Shown in pieces: positions 17,506-26,893 of a stretch of DNA of 64,000 nt. This DNA is from Rhizobium sp. ZPR4 (lineage in GTDB: Bacteria; Pseudomonadota; Alphaproteobacteria; Rhizobiales; Rhizobiaceae), in the NCBI RefSeq assembly GCF_040215725.1, contig NZ_CP157967.1, positions 1,798,001 through 1,862,000 on the forward strand, read 5' to 3'. How positions within the stretch are numbered: position 1 is the first letter of the stretch; every line of letters begins with the position of its first letter. The notes beneath the pieces were generated by a model, which was given only the letters and a program-made list of their open reading frames with translations, was not told where the DNA came from and did no database searches. A program made the translations under genes and the position numbers.

Positions 17506-18617
17506 ATCAAATCCAATGTCATGACGACGGGGCAGTGGTCTGAGGCCTTCGGCCGGTCCCAGCCGACGCGCGGATAGCGCTCCACCTCCTGCCCCGGTGG
17601 GAATAAGGTGCGGAAAGGCTGGCCCGAGCGGACGATATCGGGAAGGCGCGTCGCATTGGCCTGCGCCAGAGCCGGAGAGAGCCAGATGTAGTCGAGCTGG
17701 CAGAGCCGCTGCTCCTGAGGCCCGCGGGCATGGTAGAGCGTCCAGCGGTCAAGTTCGTCCCGGCGCCGCACGACATTTTCGACAAAGCCGTCATGGCTGA
17801 AGACATCGAGCGCACTGCCCTTCTCCTCACTGCGTGGCTCGAAGCGATAACCGCTGCGGCGTATACCGATGACATCGATCCATTCCTGATAGTCGTTCAT
17901 ATCGCCGCAAATCGCGAAGTTCTTCGACGCCGTATGACCGGCGCCAAACCGATCTTCGATAATGCGGCGAACCGCCATCGTCTCGGCCCGGCGGATCGGC
18001 ATGGTCGCGTGACGTCCATCCATGCCCTCGCGTGCCGGTCCCATCGATTTCAGATGCGCCACATAGAGCGAGAACGGCACGCCGCCGATGTGAAGATGCA
18101 GCTCCAGGCAATCGCGCTTGAAGATCTTGTCTTCCGCATGGTGACCGAGCTCCGCCAGCTCGTCGCTGAAAAGACCGAAATCGCCATACGTAACCATGGC
18201 GTGACTTTTGATGTCGTTGAGCACGATCGGCTGGCCGTCACGCGTCTCCTCCCGCATCATCACGGCGACATCGATGCCGCGGCTGTCATTGCCCTCGATC
18301 AGGTATTTCTGGCGATAGCCATTGCCGACCATGCGGTAGAGATAGCCGTATTCGAAAGCCTGCAGCGCCGCCATGTTGTCGACTTCCTGCAGGCAGATGA
18401 TGTCGGCATCGGCGTCTGCGATCGCCAGCGCCGTCATCTGTCTGGTGTCGTCGGTGGCGGCAACCACCCGCGCTGCCTCAAGCTGCTGATAGACCTCCTC
18501 GTTGCGGACATCGAAGAGCTGCAGCACGCGATCCTGGCGCAGCTGGTTGCGGAAACCGGTGTAATCGAAACGGGTCAGAAGGTTTTCGACATTGAAGGTC
18601 GCAAGGCGCAGGGACAT
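17502..18617 (-). CDS. Endonuclease/exonuclease/phosphatase (EEP) family hydrolase
   Basis: 371-aa EEP-fold phosphodiesterase. Landmarks are LRLATFNVENLLTRFD at the N-terminus (active-site Asn), DIICLQEVDNMAALQAF near 95-111 (metal-binding Glu), CGDMNDYQEW in the middle (catalytic Asp/Asn) and KASDHCPVVMTLDL at the C-terminus (catalytic Asp-His). No signal peptide is visible. These enzymes cleave phosphoester bonds in nucleic acids, lipids or phosphorylated metabolites; substrate unknown. Overlap with the NUDIX gene by four bases and a 41-base gap from the dioxygenase gene suggest one operon. Confidence 0.87.
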   Translation of the reverse strand: MSLRLATFNVENLLTRFDYTGFRNQLRQDRVLQLFDVRNEEVYQQLEAARVVAATDDTRQMTALAIADADADIICLQEVDNMAALQAFEYGYLYRMVGNGYRQKYLIEGNDSRGIDVAVMMREETRDGQPIVLNDIKSHAMVTYGDFGLFSDELAELGHHAEDKIFKRDCLELHLHIGGVPFSLYVAHLKSMGPAREGMDGRHATMPIRRAETMAVRRIIEDRFGAGHTASKNFAICGDMNDYQEWIDVIGIRRSGYRFEPRSEEKGSALDVFSHDGFVENVVRRRDELDRWTLYHARGPQEQRLCQLDYIWLSPALAQANATRLPDIVRSGQPFRTLFPPGQEVERYPRVGWDRPKASDHCPVVMTLDLI

Positions 18618-18658
18618 GAAGCATTCCAGTTTACGAAGAAAATGTGAGCCGGCTTATA

Positions 18659-19654
18659 TCAGCCGGCTTTGGCTGTTACGGTCGACTTGAATTTGCCCAT
18701 CAGATAAGGGCCGGAAAGAACCGGTGCGTATTTCGGCTGTTCGCCGTCCTTCAGGCATGACGGCAGACAGGCGATCTCAGCAAACCAGTTCGGCTGATGG
18801 AAGAAGGCAAGGGATTGCCGACGCTGCATGCCGCCCTCCTCCGGCGGCGGATTGACAACGCGATGCACGGTCGAAACCCAGCGATCGTTGGTCCACAGCG
18901 CCATCAGGTCGCCGATATTGATGACGAAAGCACCCTCGACCGGCGGCACCGGCGTCCATTGGCCATCGGGTGCAATGATCTCAAGACCCTTCGAGCCGGG
19001 CTGCGGCCGGAGAATCGTCAGGCTGCCGTAGTCGGTATGCGCGCCGGCGCGAAGCTGGCCCGGCTGCGGCGGCACATGCTGCTCGGGATAGTTCAGTGCC
19101 CGCAGTGCGCTGATCGGCGCGTCAACATAGGCATCGAAGAAATGCTCGTCGAGGCCAAGCGCCGTTGCGAAGACGCGCATGATGCGTGCCGCCAGATCTT
19201 CCATCCCCCGATAATAGGCCTTCCAAGCTTCCACAAACCCTTCGGGCCCTTCAGGCCAGATGGTTTCCGCATAGCAAAAACCCAGCGCTTCGGGATCGCT
19301 CATGCCTGCGGGAACGGAAAGCGGGCCGCCATTGAAGCTCTCCTTCAGGTCCGGCGGCGTGTCGACATTGCGCGATTTTGCAAGCGCCTCGGTTCCCGGC
19401 CCAAGATAGCCATAGGGATAGCCAGGATAGAGCGTCTTGGCGCGCTGCTTTGTCTCGGGCGGCAGATCGAAGAAAGTCTGCGTCTTCTTCCAGACCTCGG
19501 CGATCACGGCATCCGCGACACCGTGGTTGGCAACCGCCAGGAAGCCGGTCGAGCGGCATATCCGATCCACCTCCGCGCCAAGCCGCTTTTTCTCGTCGTG
19601 ATCGGCTACCTCGAAAGCGCCGAGATCGAAAATCGGAAAGCTATGATCGGACAT
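18659..19654 (-). CDS. 2-oxoglutarate/Fe(II) dioxygenase, isopenicillin N synthase family
   Basis: 331-aa non-heme iron oxygenase. The N-terminal DIOX_N region (FPIFDLGAFEV, STGFLAVANHGV) is followed by the jelly-roll core with the iron triad H206-x-D208 in AGAHTDYGSLTIL and H264 in STVHRVVNPP, and an arginine plus serine (RRQSLAFF, about 279) that bind 2-oxoglutarate. Such enzymes hydroxylate or desaturate small metabolites. It sits 77 bases downstream of an ABC importer ATPase, so its substrate may be what the importer brings in; this is inference. Confidence 0.88.
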   Translation of the reverse strand: MSDHSFPIFDLGAFEVADHDEKKRLGAEVDRICRSTGFLAVANHGVADAVIAEVWKKTQTFFDLPPETKQRAKTLYPGYPYGYLGPGTEALAKSRNVDTPPDLKESFNGGPLSVPAGMSDPEALGFCYAETIWPEGPEGFVEAWKAYYRGMEDLAARIMRVFATALGLDEHFFDAYVDAPISALRALNYPEQHVPPQPGQLRAGAHTDYGSLTILRPQPGSKGLEIIAPDGQWTPVPPVEGAFVINIGDLMALWTNDRWVSTVHRVVNPPPEEGGMQRRQSLAFFHQPNWFAEIACLPSCLKDGEQPKYAPVLSGPYLMGKFKSTVTAKAG

Positions 19655-19731
19655 AAGCGACTCCCCTTCGTGACGTCGAGCAAATCAAGCATAGGAGGCG
19701 GCAGGGAACAACCATCTTGTCCCCTGTCCGA

Positions 19732-20763
19732 TCAAAGCCGCCAGGCGGAGCGAATGGCGATCCGGTAGTCGTCGCCAACAGCGACAGCCTCACGGCTATA
19801 GGCCCGCAGCACTTGCCCATCCGGCATCGACAGCCTCATCGCATAGCGCTCCCCCTCATAGAGAACGGAATCGACCCGGCAGGAGATGCCCTCCGCATCG
19901 GCAAGCACATCCTCAGGGCGCACAAGGACATCCGCACTCGGCGAGCCGCCTACCCGATTATCCCAGAGACCGCGGAAGGACGACCAGTCGATGCGGCGCT
20001 GACCGCCGCCTGGAAAAGCAAGCGACAGGATTGCGCCCTGCCCGACGAGACCACCGACCATTCTGCCTTCGGGGCGTGCATAGATTTCGGCCGGCGGCGC
20101 CACCTGCAGCAGCCGCCCCTCGGACATGACGGCGACGTCGGTCGCAAGCGCCATCGCCTCACTCTGGTCATGCGTCACATAGACCATCGTGGCACCCGAG
20201 CGCTGGTGGAACTCGCGGAAGGTTTCTTCCATCTCCTTCTTCAGGTGACGATCGAGGTTTGCAAGCGGCTCGTCCAGCAGCACGACATCGGGCGATGTCA
20301 CCAGGCAGCGAGCAAGCGCCACACGCTGCCGCTGACCGCCGGAGAGATCGGCTGGCCTGCGTTCGGCGTAATCGCCAAGGCGCACGGTCGCGAGCGCCTC
20401 GCGCACCTTCTCGCGGTAGCGTTCGCCGGAGATGCCGCGCACCTTCATCGGATAGCCGACATTGTCTGATACGTTCATATGCGGCCAGAGCGCATAGGAC
20501 TGGAACACCATCGCCATATTGCGCCGTTCGGGCGGCAACATGTTTGCCGCATCCGCCAGCAGCCGTTCGCCGAGGTGGATGGAGCCATCGGTCGGCTGCT
20601 CGAAACCGGCTATCATTCGAAGCACGGTCGTCTTGCCGCAGCCCGAGGGGCCGAGCAGCGCCAGGAAGCCGCCTTCGCGGACATCCAGCGACAAGGCGTT
20701 GACCGCAGCCCGCCCACCTGTGCCGAAATCCTTGCTGATATGATTGAGGATCAGCTTCGCCAA
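19732..20763 (-). CDS. ABC importer ATPase (FbpC/PotA type)
   Basis: 343-aa ATPase with Walker A GPSGCGKTT near residues 38-46, signature LSGGQRQRVALARCLV near 139, Walker B VVLLDEPLANLD and switch histidine in VYVTHDQSEAMALA. A C-terminal TOBE-like regulatory domain follows (about 240-343). This is the MalK/PotA/FbpC type found in iron(III), polyamine and 2-aminoethylphosphonate importers. Its start overlaps the permease gene by 13 bases. Confidence 0.9.
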   Translation of the reverse strand: MAKLILNHISKDFGTGGRAAVNALSLDVREGGFLALLGPSGCGKTTVLRMIAGFEQPTDGSIHLGERLLADAANMLPPERRNMAMVFQSYALWPHMNVSDNVGYPMKVRGISGERYREKVREALATVRLGDYAERRPADLSGGQRQRVALARCLVTSPDVVLLDEPLANLDRHLKKEMEETFREFHQRSGATMVYVTHDQSEAMALATDVAVMSEGRLLQVAPPAEIYARPEGRMVGGLVGQGAILSLAFPGGGQRRIDWSSFRGLWDNRVGGSPSADVLVRPEDVLADAEGISCRVDSVLYEGERYAMRLSMPDGQVLRAYSREAVAVGDDYRIAIRSAWRL

Positions 20764-22445
20764 GGCACCACTCCCTTCGGCAGGCGCTTGGCCATGATTT
20801 CCAGAAGCACCATCATGATAACGACCATGGCGATGACGATGACCGACATGGCCGAGGCAAGATCGGCGCTGCCGCCATCATCGAGATTGTAGATGACGAC
20901 GCCAAGCGTCTGCGTGCCGGCCGACCAGAGCAGCGCCGAAACGGTCAGCTCGTTGCAGGCAATGAGGAAGACGAGGATCACCGACGCGCCCGCAGCCGGC
21001 GCGATCAGCGGCACGATGATATCGGTCAGCCGACGGAAGAAGCCAGCGCCCGAAAGACGCGCAGCCTCCTCCAATGCCGGATCGAGCTGCAGAAAGGCGC
21101 TCATGACCGGTTTCAGGCTGACGGCGAAGTATGCGGAGAAATAGGCGAGCAGGATGATCCAGATCGTCCCGTAAAGCGTGACATTGAGGATCGGAAGCGG
21201 TGCCGCAAACACCAGAATGAAGCATACGGCAATGATGATGCCCGGAAGCGAATAGGGGATCTCGATCATGCCGCCGACGATGCGGCTCAACATGTCCTTC
21301 CGCCGCGTCAGCGCATAGGCCGCAAGCACTGTCACCAGCAGGAGACCAAGGGCTGTCATGCCGGCGAGGAACAGCGAGTTGGAAAAGGCCGTGCGCGTTA
21401 TGCTCTGCCGAAACAGGATTTCCGTGAAGGCGTTGAGCGATGCCGTCTTGAAAGTGAGCGGAACCCCATAGGCTGGCACCAGCGCGCCGGCAACCAGCGC
21501 CAGGAAGGGCGCGACGAGCATGACGAACAGGATGGTGCAGAGCACCGGCAGCGCCACGTAGCGCCATCGGCCGAGCGAAAAGACGGCCGTCGCGCCGGAA
21601 ATGCCGATGACGCGATAATCACGCCCCTTCAAGGCCCTGCCCTGCACGGCAAGCCCGGCAACCGCAATGACGGCGATCATCGTCGACAGCACGGCGATAT
21701 CGCCGAATGTGCGCGGGCCGAAGCTGGAGAACTTGGTGAAGATCAGGGTCGAGAGCGTATAGATCGAGGCGGGAATACCGAGGATCGCGGGAATGCCGAA
21801 ATTGCCGATCGAGGAAACGAAGGCGATGGCCGCACCCGCGATGACACCGGGCAGAGACAAGGGCAGGATGATATCGCGGAAAACGCGCAGGCCCGAGGCG
21901 CCGGAAAGCCTTGCAGCCTCCACACCATCGCGCGGCAGCGCCATCAGGCCGGCGCGCAGGGCGAGATAGACGAGCGGTGCATGCTGAACGCCGTAGAGCA
22001 GCGCAATGCCGCCGACAGAATAGAGCGGCTGCGGCGAGCCTAGCGGCGGCGCGATATGCAATGCTTTCAGTAGGGGGCTCGACGGCCCGGACATCTGCAC
22101 CCAGGCGAGTGCCGTCACTTGCGGCGGGATCATCATCGGCAATACGAAGAGGAAGCCGAGCAGCCCCCTGCCCGACAGATCCGTCAATGTCAGCAGGAAT
22201 GCGAAGAGGCAGCCAAGCAAGACGGAAACGATGGTGCCGAGCACCGCCGTCTCGATCGTGTACCACGCAGAGCGCCAGAGCGCCGGATCGGTGATGAGCT
22301 CATAGGTACCACCCCTGAGCAGCGCCTCGATGCCGGCAAGCGCCAGCCGCGCCAGCGGCAGGACGCTGAGCAAAAGCACGACGGCAACAACAAAAGGAAA
22401 CAGCCAGGCCGGCTGGCTGTTTCCTCGACGCACATATCCGTACAT
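20751..22445 (-). CDS. ABC importer permease, fused double-permease type (FbpB-like)
   Basis: 564-aa inner-membrane protein made of two tandem binding-protein-dependent transport domains, with about twelve hydrophobic segments. The EAA-type cytoplasmic loops that contact the ATPase are EAARLSGASGLRVFRDIILP near 178-197 and EEAARLSGAGFFRRLTDIIV near 464-483. Fused permeases of this layout occur in ferric iron (FbpB/SfuB) and 2-aminoethylphosphonate importers. It begins 17 bases after the binding-protein stop. Confidence 0.9.
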   Translation of the reverse strand: MYGYVRRGNSQPAWLFPFVVAVVLLLSVLPLARLALAGIEALLRGGTYELITDPALWRSAWYTIETAVLGTIVSVLLGCLFAFLLTLTDLSGRGLLGFLFVLPMMIPPQVTALAWVQMSGPSSPLLKALHIAPPLGSPQPLYSVGGIALLYGVQHAPLVYLALRAGLMALPRDGVEAARLSGASGLRVFRDIILPLSLPGVIAGAAIAFVSSIGNFGIPAILGIPASIYTLSTLIFTKFSSFGPRTFGDIAVLSTMIAVIAVAGLAVQGRALKGRDYRVIGISGATAVFSLGRWRYVALPVLCTILFVMLVAPFLALVAGALVPAYGVPLTFKTASLNAFTEILFRQSITRTAFSNSLFLAGMTALGLLLVTVLAAYALTRRKDMLSRIVGGMIEIPYSLPGIIIAVCFILVFAAPLPILNVTLYGTIWIILLAYFSAYFAVSLKPVMSAFLQLDPALEEAARLSGAGFFRRLTDIIVPLIAPAAGASVILVFLIACNELTVSALLWSAGTQTLGVVIYNLDDGGSADLASAMSVIVIAMVVIMMVLLEIMAKRLPKGVVPWRS

Positions 22446-22462
22446 TCCAAATCCGGGTCGGA

Positions 22463-23443
22463 TTACTTCGACTTGAAGTAGGTGGAGAAAGTCTTCAGGT
22501 CCTGATCCGTGTTCTTCAGGGCATCGGCGGCATTCAACGGCAAAACCTTGATGCTGTCACGCGCCGGGAAACCTTCCGGCAGCGGCGTGCCGTTGCGGGC
22601 CGGAATATAACCGAGCTTCAGGAAGCCTTCCTGGCCCTTTTCCGAGAGAACGTAGTCGACGAACTTCTTGGCGGCATCGGCATGCTGCGTGCCGGCGAGA
22701 ATGCCGACCGGCTCGGTGACTGCCGAAACGCCTTCCTTCGGGAAGACGAATTCCAGCGGGGCGCCCTTGGCCTTTTCGCGGATCGGCATGTAGTCGACGA
22801 TCATGCCATAGGCCTTTTCGCCGGAAGCGACGGACTTGAGCACGGCGCCGTTGCCGCCTGCAGCGATCGCGCCGTTGTCGGCGAGGCTCTTGTAGTAGTC
22901 CCAGCCGAGGCTGCTGACGCCGGCCAGCGTCTGCGCGTGAATGAGAGCGGCACCCGAAGCCAGCGGGCTCGGCATGGCGACGAGGCCCTTGGCTTCCGGC
23001 TTGACCAGATCCTGCCAGCTTGCCGGCTTCATTGCGGCCGCCGTGTTGTAGACGATGCCGGTCGTGATCAGCTTCGTGGAATAGTAATAGCCGTCGGCGT
23101 CATAGAGCGACGCATCGTAATTGGCGGCTTCCGGCGACTTGTAGGCGAGCAGCTTGCCGGCTTCCTTGAGACGCTCCAGCGTGACGGTGTCGGCGATCAA
23201 CAGAACATCGGCGACCGGAGCGCCGGCCTGCATCTCAGCCTGCAGCTTCGCAATGATCTGCGGCGTGCCGTCGCGAACCCAGTCGACCTTGATGCCGGGA
23301 TTGGCGGCCATGAACCCATCGACGGTCGCCTGCGCATCGGCATTTGGCTGGCTGGTGTAGAGGACGAGATCGGCAGCATTTGCGGTACCGGAGAAAAGAG
23401 CGATGGCCAACAGGCCGGCAAAAGCGGAAATAAAGGTCTTCAT
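22463..23443 (-). CDS. Periplasmic substrate-binding protein (ferric iron/2-aminoethylphosphonate type)
   Basis: 326-aa binding protein of the FbpA/PhnS-like class. It starts with a signal peptide (MKTFISAFAGLLAIALFSG, cleavage after TANA) and then ADLVLYTSQPNADAQATVDG, the usual N-lobe start of this class. A tyrosine-rich strand (YYYSTKLITTGIVYN, about 127-141) is where FbpA-type proteins bind iron or anions. The ATG chosen is preceded by GAGG; the frame remains open to 23497. It is the first gene of the minus-strand train down to PhzF. Whether the ligand is Fe(III), a phosphonate or something else is not decidable here. Confidence 0.87.
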   Translation of the reverse strand: MKTFISAFAGLLAIALFSGTANAADLVLYTSQPNADAQATVDGFMAANPGIKVDWVRDGTPQIIAKLQAEMQAGAPVADVLLIADTVTLERLKEAGKLLAYKSPEAANYDASLYDADGYYYSTKLITTGIVYNTAAAMKPASWQDLVKPEAKGLVAMPSPLASGAALIHAQTLAGVSSLGWDYYKSLADNGAIAAGGNGAVLKSVASGEKAYGMIVDYMPIREKAKGAPLEFVFPKEGVSAVTEPVGILAGTQHADAAKKFVDYVLSEKGQEGFLKLGYIPARNGTPLPEGFPARDSIKVLPLNAADALKNTDQDLKTFSTYFKSK

Positions 23444-23616
23444 GAAAACGTCCTCGGCTAGGTTGCAGGAGGGTTGTCTAGACGCACGGCTTAACATGAT
23501 TGTGACAGTTGAATTTGAATAGATTGCCGTTCATATGATGATTGAATCTTGACCATCGTCCTCTCGCACTATTTTCTGACGCACGTATTTCAGACGGGAT
23601 CGAGGAGGACAGATCT

Positions 23617-24675
23617 ATGGAATATCGCCTACTTGGCCGCTCCGGCCTCAAAGTTTCCACCATCACCATGGGCACCATGACCTTCGGCGGAGTCGGTTGG
23701 GCAAAAACCGTCGGCGATCTCGGTGTCAAGGAAGCCAAGAAGCTTGTCGACATGTGCGTCGATGCCGGCGTCAACCTGCTCGATACGGCCGACGTCTACT
23801 CGCAAGGCGCATCGGAAGAAATCCTCGGCGAGATCATCGGCGGCCCGCGCAAGAACGGCGTGCTCATCGCCACCAAGGCGCGTTTTCCGATGGGTCCGGG
23901 CGTCAATGATGTCGGCTCTTCCCGCCAGCATCTCATTCAGGCCTGCGAGGCGAGCCTGAAGCGCATGAAGACCGATGTCATCGATCTCTACCAGCTGCAT
24001 GAGTGGGACGGGCAGACGCCGCTGGAAGAGACGATGGAAGCACTCGACACATTGGTCCGCCAGGGCAAGGTCCGCTACATCGGCTGCTCGAATTTTTCCG
24101 GCTGGCACATCATGAAGGCGCTCGGCGTCAGCGAGCGTGACAAGCGCGAACGCTTCGTCAGTCAGCAGATCCATTACACGCTGGAAGCCCGCGACGCGGA
24201 AAACGAGCTGGTGCCGATCAGCATCGATCAGGGTCTTGGCATTCTCGTCTGGAGCCCGATTGCAGGTGGCCTGCTGTCGGGCAAGCACCGGCGCAACCAG
24301 GCGACGCCGGAGGGCACGCGCCAGTTCGCCGGCTGGACGGAACCGCCGATCCGCGATGAAAACCGCCTGTGGAACATCGTCGATACGCTGGTGGAGATCG
24401 CCGAGGGTCGCGGCGTTTCCGCAGCTCAAGTGGCGCTTGCCTGGCTGATCGGCCGAAAGGGCGTGACCTCGGTCATCATCGGCGGCCGCACCAAAGCCCA
24501 GTTCAAGGACAATCTCGCCAGTGCCGAATTGAAACTGACCGACGAGGAGCGCAAGCGGCTCGACGACGTCAGCCTGCCGCCGCTGATGTATCCCTATTGG
24601 CACCAGCGCAATACGGCCAGTGATCGTCTGAGCGAGGCCGACCTTTCACTGATCGGCCCGCATCTGACGAAGTGA
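23617..24675 (+). CDS. Aldo/keto reductase
   Basis: 352-aa NADPH-dependent oxidoreductase with a TIM-barrel fold. The catalytic tetrad is visible: D56 and Y61 in LLDTADVYSQG, K87 in LIATKARF and H128 in DLYQLHEWD. The cofactor-binding C-terminus has SVIIGGRTKAQFKDNLASAE. GAGGAGGAC lies six bases upstream of the chosen ATG. It is divergent from the ABC binding-protein gene and followed by a repeat element. Physiological substrate unknown. Confidence 0.9.
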   Translation: MEYRLLGRSGLKVSTITMGTMTFGGVGWAKTVGDLGVKEAKKLVDMCVDAGVNLLDTADVYSQGASEEILGEIIGGPRKNGVLIATKARFPMGPGVNDVGSSRQHLIQACEASLKRMKTDVIDLYQLHEWDGQTPLEETMEALDTLVRQGKVRYIGCSNFSGWHIMKALGVSERDKRERFVSQQIHYTLEARDAENELVPISIDQGLGILVWSPIAGGLLSGKHRRNQATPEGTRQFAGWTEPPIRDENRLWNIVDTLVEIAEGRGVSAAQVALAWLIGRKGVTSVIIGGRTKAQFKDNLASAELKLTDEERKRLDDVSLPPLMYPYWHQRNTASDRLSEADLSLIGPHLTK

Positions 24676-24696
24676 CGAAAACTGGATGGCGGCTTC

Positions 24697-24794
24697 GAGC
24701 ATTTCCGTTTCGAACAGAGGCACGGAAATGCTCAATCTTTTTACTTTCACGCAATTCCGGACGCAAAACCGCTTTGCACTTTTGCTGGAATTGC
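24697..24794. repeat. Rhizobium-type intergenic repeat: hairpin plus GCAATTCC tail
   Basis: A perfect 12-bp inverted repeat (GAGCATTTCCGT at 24697-24708 with ACGGAAATGCTC at 24722-24733) is followed by a second inverted repeat with outer arms GCAATTCC (24751-24758) and GGAATTGC (24787-24794). It fills the space between two convergent genes and touches the stop of the aminotransferase gene. A related, partly degenerate copy is at 51492-51565. The hairpin may also act as a terminator. Confidence 0.7.
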
Positions 24795-26024
24795 TTAAGC
24801 CGCCATTGCCCCGATCTCGCCGGCAATCAGCTTGCCGAGCCGCGAGATGCCCTCTTCGATCATCTCGTCATTGGCGCAGGAGAAGCTGACGCGGAAAGTG
24901 TTCGCGCCGCTGCCATCGGCGAAGAAGGCCTGACCGGGTACGAAAGCAACCTTTGCCGTTTCCAGCGACCTTGCCAGCAGCTTGGCGCCGTCCATGCCCT
25001 TCGGCAGGGTGACCCAGACGAACATGCCGCCTTCCGGCTTCGTCCAGCTCGTGCCGTCAGGCATATATTTCGCAAGCGCTGCCAGCATACAGTCGCGGCG
25101 ATGGCTATAGGTCTTGCGGACCTTGGCGACCTGCGCCTCGAAACCGCGCTCAGCGACTTGATGGATCGCGATCTGGTTGATCGTCGAGGAATGCAGATCG
25201 GCTGCCTGCTTCATCAGGACCAGCTTGCGGATGACGGGCGCATTGGCAACGACGAAGCCGACGCGCAAGCCCGGCGCCAGCGTCTTGGAGAAGCTGCCGC
25301 AATAGATCGTGCGCGTGTCGTTGATGTTGCCCTTGCGCGCGATTTCGAGCGCCAGGATCGGCGCAACCGGCTCGCCGTCGTAACGCAGCGACTGATAGGC
25401 AGCGTCTTCGATGACGGCGATATCGAGCTCTTCGGCAAGATCGAGCAGCTTCTCGCGCCCGGCCAGATCGACCGTCTCGCCCGTCGGATTGGCGAAATCG
25501 GCCGAGAGATAGGCGAATTTCACCCGACCACCCGCCTGCGAAGCCGCAGCGCGATAGGAATCCGGCGTGCGGTTGCCGTTCGGCGTCAGCTGGTCGTAGG
25601 TCGGCTCATAGGCGTTGAAAGCCTGCAGCGCACCGAGATAGGTCGGCGCCGTCACCAGCGCCGTATCCTTCGGCGACAGGAAGAGCTTGCCGAGATAATC
25701 GAGCCCCTGCTGCGAACCGGAAACGATGAAGACGTTCTCGAGCTCACAGGGAATACCGAGCGCCGCCATCTGTCCAACCAGCCATTCGCGCAGCGGCTTA
25801 TAGCCTTCGCTGACTGAATATTGCAGCGCCGCGTTGACGGTCGGGCCGGAAAAGATATCGGCATAGGCCTGCTTGAACTCCGCATCCGGAAACAATGCGG
25901 GATCGGGAATACCGCCGGCGAAAGAGATGATATCCGGCCGCTCCAGCAGCTTCAGCAGCTCGCGGATTTCGGAGGCGCGCATACGGCTAGAACGCGTCGC
26001 AAAGATATTTTCCCAATTCAACAT
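24795..26024 (-). CDS. Class I/II PLP-dependent aminotransferase (2-aminoadipate/MocR-type catalytic fold)
   Basis: 409-aa aminotransferase, fold type I. IISFAGGIPDPALFPD lies near the N-terminus, the PLP lysine is in YCGSFSKTLAPGLRVGFV (about residue 245), and the C-terminal FRVSFSCANDEMIEEGISRL binds substrate carboxylate. The pattern matches the 2-aminoadipate/aromatic aminotransferase group of bacteria. The ATG at 26024 has GAGGAAA upstream; an earlier in-frame ATG is not supported. Amino donor and acceptor cannot be read from the sequence. Confidence 0.9.
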   Translation of the reverse strand: MLNWENIFATRSSRMRASEIRELLKLLERPDIISFAGGIPDPALFPDAEFKQAYADIFSGPTVNAALQYSVSEGYKPLREWLVGQMAALGIPCELENVFIVSGSQQGLDYLGKLFLSPKDTALVTAPTYLGALQAFNAYEPTYDQLTPNGNRTPDSYRAAASQAGGRVKFAYLSADFANPTGETVDLAGREKLLDLAEELDIAVIEDAAYQSLRYDGEPVAPILALEIARKGNINDTRTIYCGSFSKTLAPGLRVGFVVANAPVIRKLVLMKQAADLHSSTINQIAIHQVAERGFEAQVAKVRKTYSHRRDCMLAALAKYMPDGTSWTKPEGGMFVWVTLPKGMDGAKLLARSLETAKVAFVPGQAFFADGSGANTFRVSFSCANDEMIEEGISRLGKLIAGEIGAMAA

Positions 26025-26244
26025 GGGGTTTCCTCGTAATTTTTGATCTTTATTGCACAAGATCACGCAACAAAAGATAAGTCAACAATACTGACCTATT
26101 TTGTTGTGACGGTGACAAACAATTCCTGGAAATGGTCGATTTGCGGTTGGCCGCCATTGTGCTGAGACTCCCCCAAAAGGACCTACACAATTCCCTCTCC
26201 AGATGTTATTCTTACACCGCATCCATCGATCGGAAAAAGTAAGA

Positions 26245-26454
26245 ATGAGCACTGCAACCCTTTCCTCAAAATTTCAGATCTCGATCCCGAAAGAAGTTCG
26301 CGAACAACAGCATTGGAGCGCAGGCCAGGAGTTCGTCTTTATTCCCAAGGGCAAGGGCGTGCTGCTTATTCCCGTACCCGAGCTCGCCGACCTTAAGGGC
26401 ATGGCAAAGGGTGCCAACCCCAGCAATTATCGCGACCGGAAAGACCGGTTCTGA
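26245..26454 (+). CDS. vapB: VapB-type antitoxin (AbrB/MazE-like domain)
   Basis: 69-aa protein with a SpoVT-AbrB swapped-hairpin DNA-binding domain (ATLSSKFQISIPKEVREQQH, about residues 3-22, then VFIPKGKGVLLIPV) and a flexible C-terminus (NPSNYRDRKDRF) of the kind that wraps the toxin. Its stop codon shares a base with the ATG of the downstream PIN-domain toxin (TGATG), the usual toxin-antitoxin arrangement. It should neutralise VapC and repress its own operon. Confidence 0.88.
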   Translation: MSTATLSSKFQISIPKEVREQQHWSAGQEFVFIPKGKGVLLIPVPELADLKGMAKGANPSNYRDRKDRF

Positions 26455-26828
26455 TGCGCGTCGTTGATAGCTCGGCATGGATCGAGTGGCTGACCCGAGG
26501 CCCTGCGGTGGATCGACTCGAAGGCGAGATGCCCTTGCGAACCGAATGTATCGTCCCCACCATCGTCCAGCTCGAACTCGCCAAATGGTTGGAGCGCGAG
26601 CGCGATGAGGACGCCGTCGATTCGTTCTTCGCCTACACCGCCACCTGCATCATCGCTTCCCTAGACACGACCCTTGCCCGCCGAGCCGCCGAAGTCTCAG
26701 CGAAACACAAACTCTCACTTGCCGACGCGATCATCTACGCCACTGCGGAACTGCACGATGCCGACGTCCTGACGCTGGATGCTCACTTCAAAGGCCTAGA
26801 TCGCGTCGTCTATCTTGGTAAGGAATAA
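26454..26828 (+). CDS. vapC: VapC-type PIN-domain ribonuclease toxin
   Basis: 124-aa PIN-domain protein. The acidic residues that hold the catalytic metal are visible as D5 (VVDSSAWIEWL), E41 (IVQLELAKWL), D91 (LSLADAIIYATAEL) and D109 (VLTLDAHF). Family members cleave tRNA or rRNA when freed from VapB. It overlaps vapB by one base. Nothing in the frame suggests damage, so the pair is probably functional. Confidence 0.9.
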   Translation: MRVVDSSAWIEWLTRGPAVDRLEGEMPLRTECIVPTIVQLELAKWLERERDEDAVDSFFAYTATCIIASLDTTLARRAAEVSAKHKLSLADAIIYATAELHDADVLTLDAHFKGLDRVVYLGKE

Positions 26829-26893
26829 CAGTGGTTCATTCTACCCGCTTGTCGCTATCCATCTCGAATAAAGAAAAATGAGCCACGGGAAGC

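Noticed and set aside
24672..25817. 381-codon frame over the repeat and the aminotransferase
   Set aside because: Antisense to the aminotransferase; starts in the intergenic repeat and has no recognisable domain.
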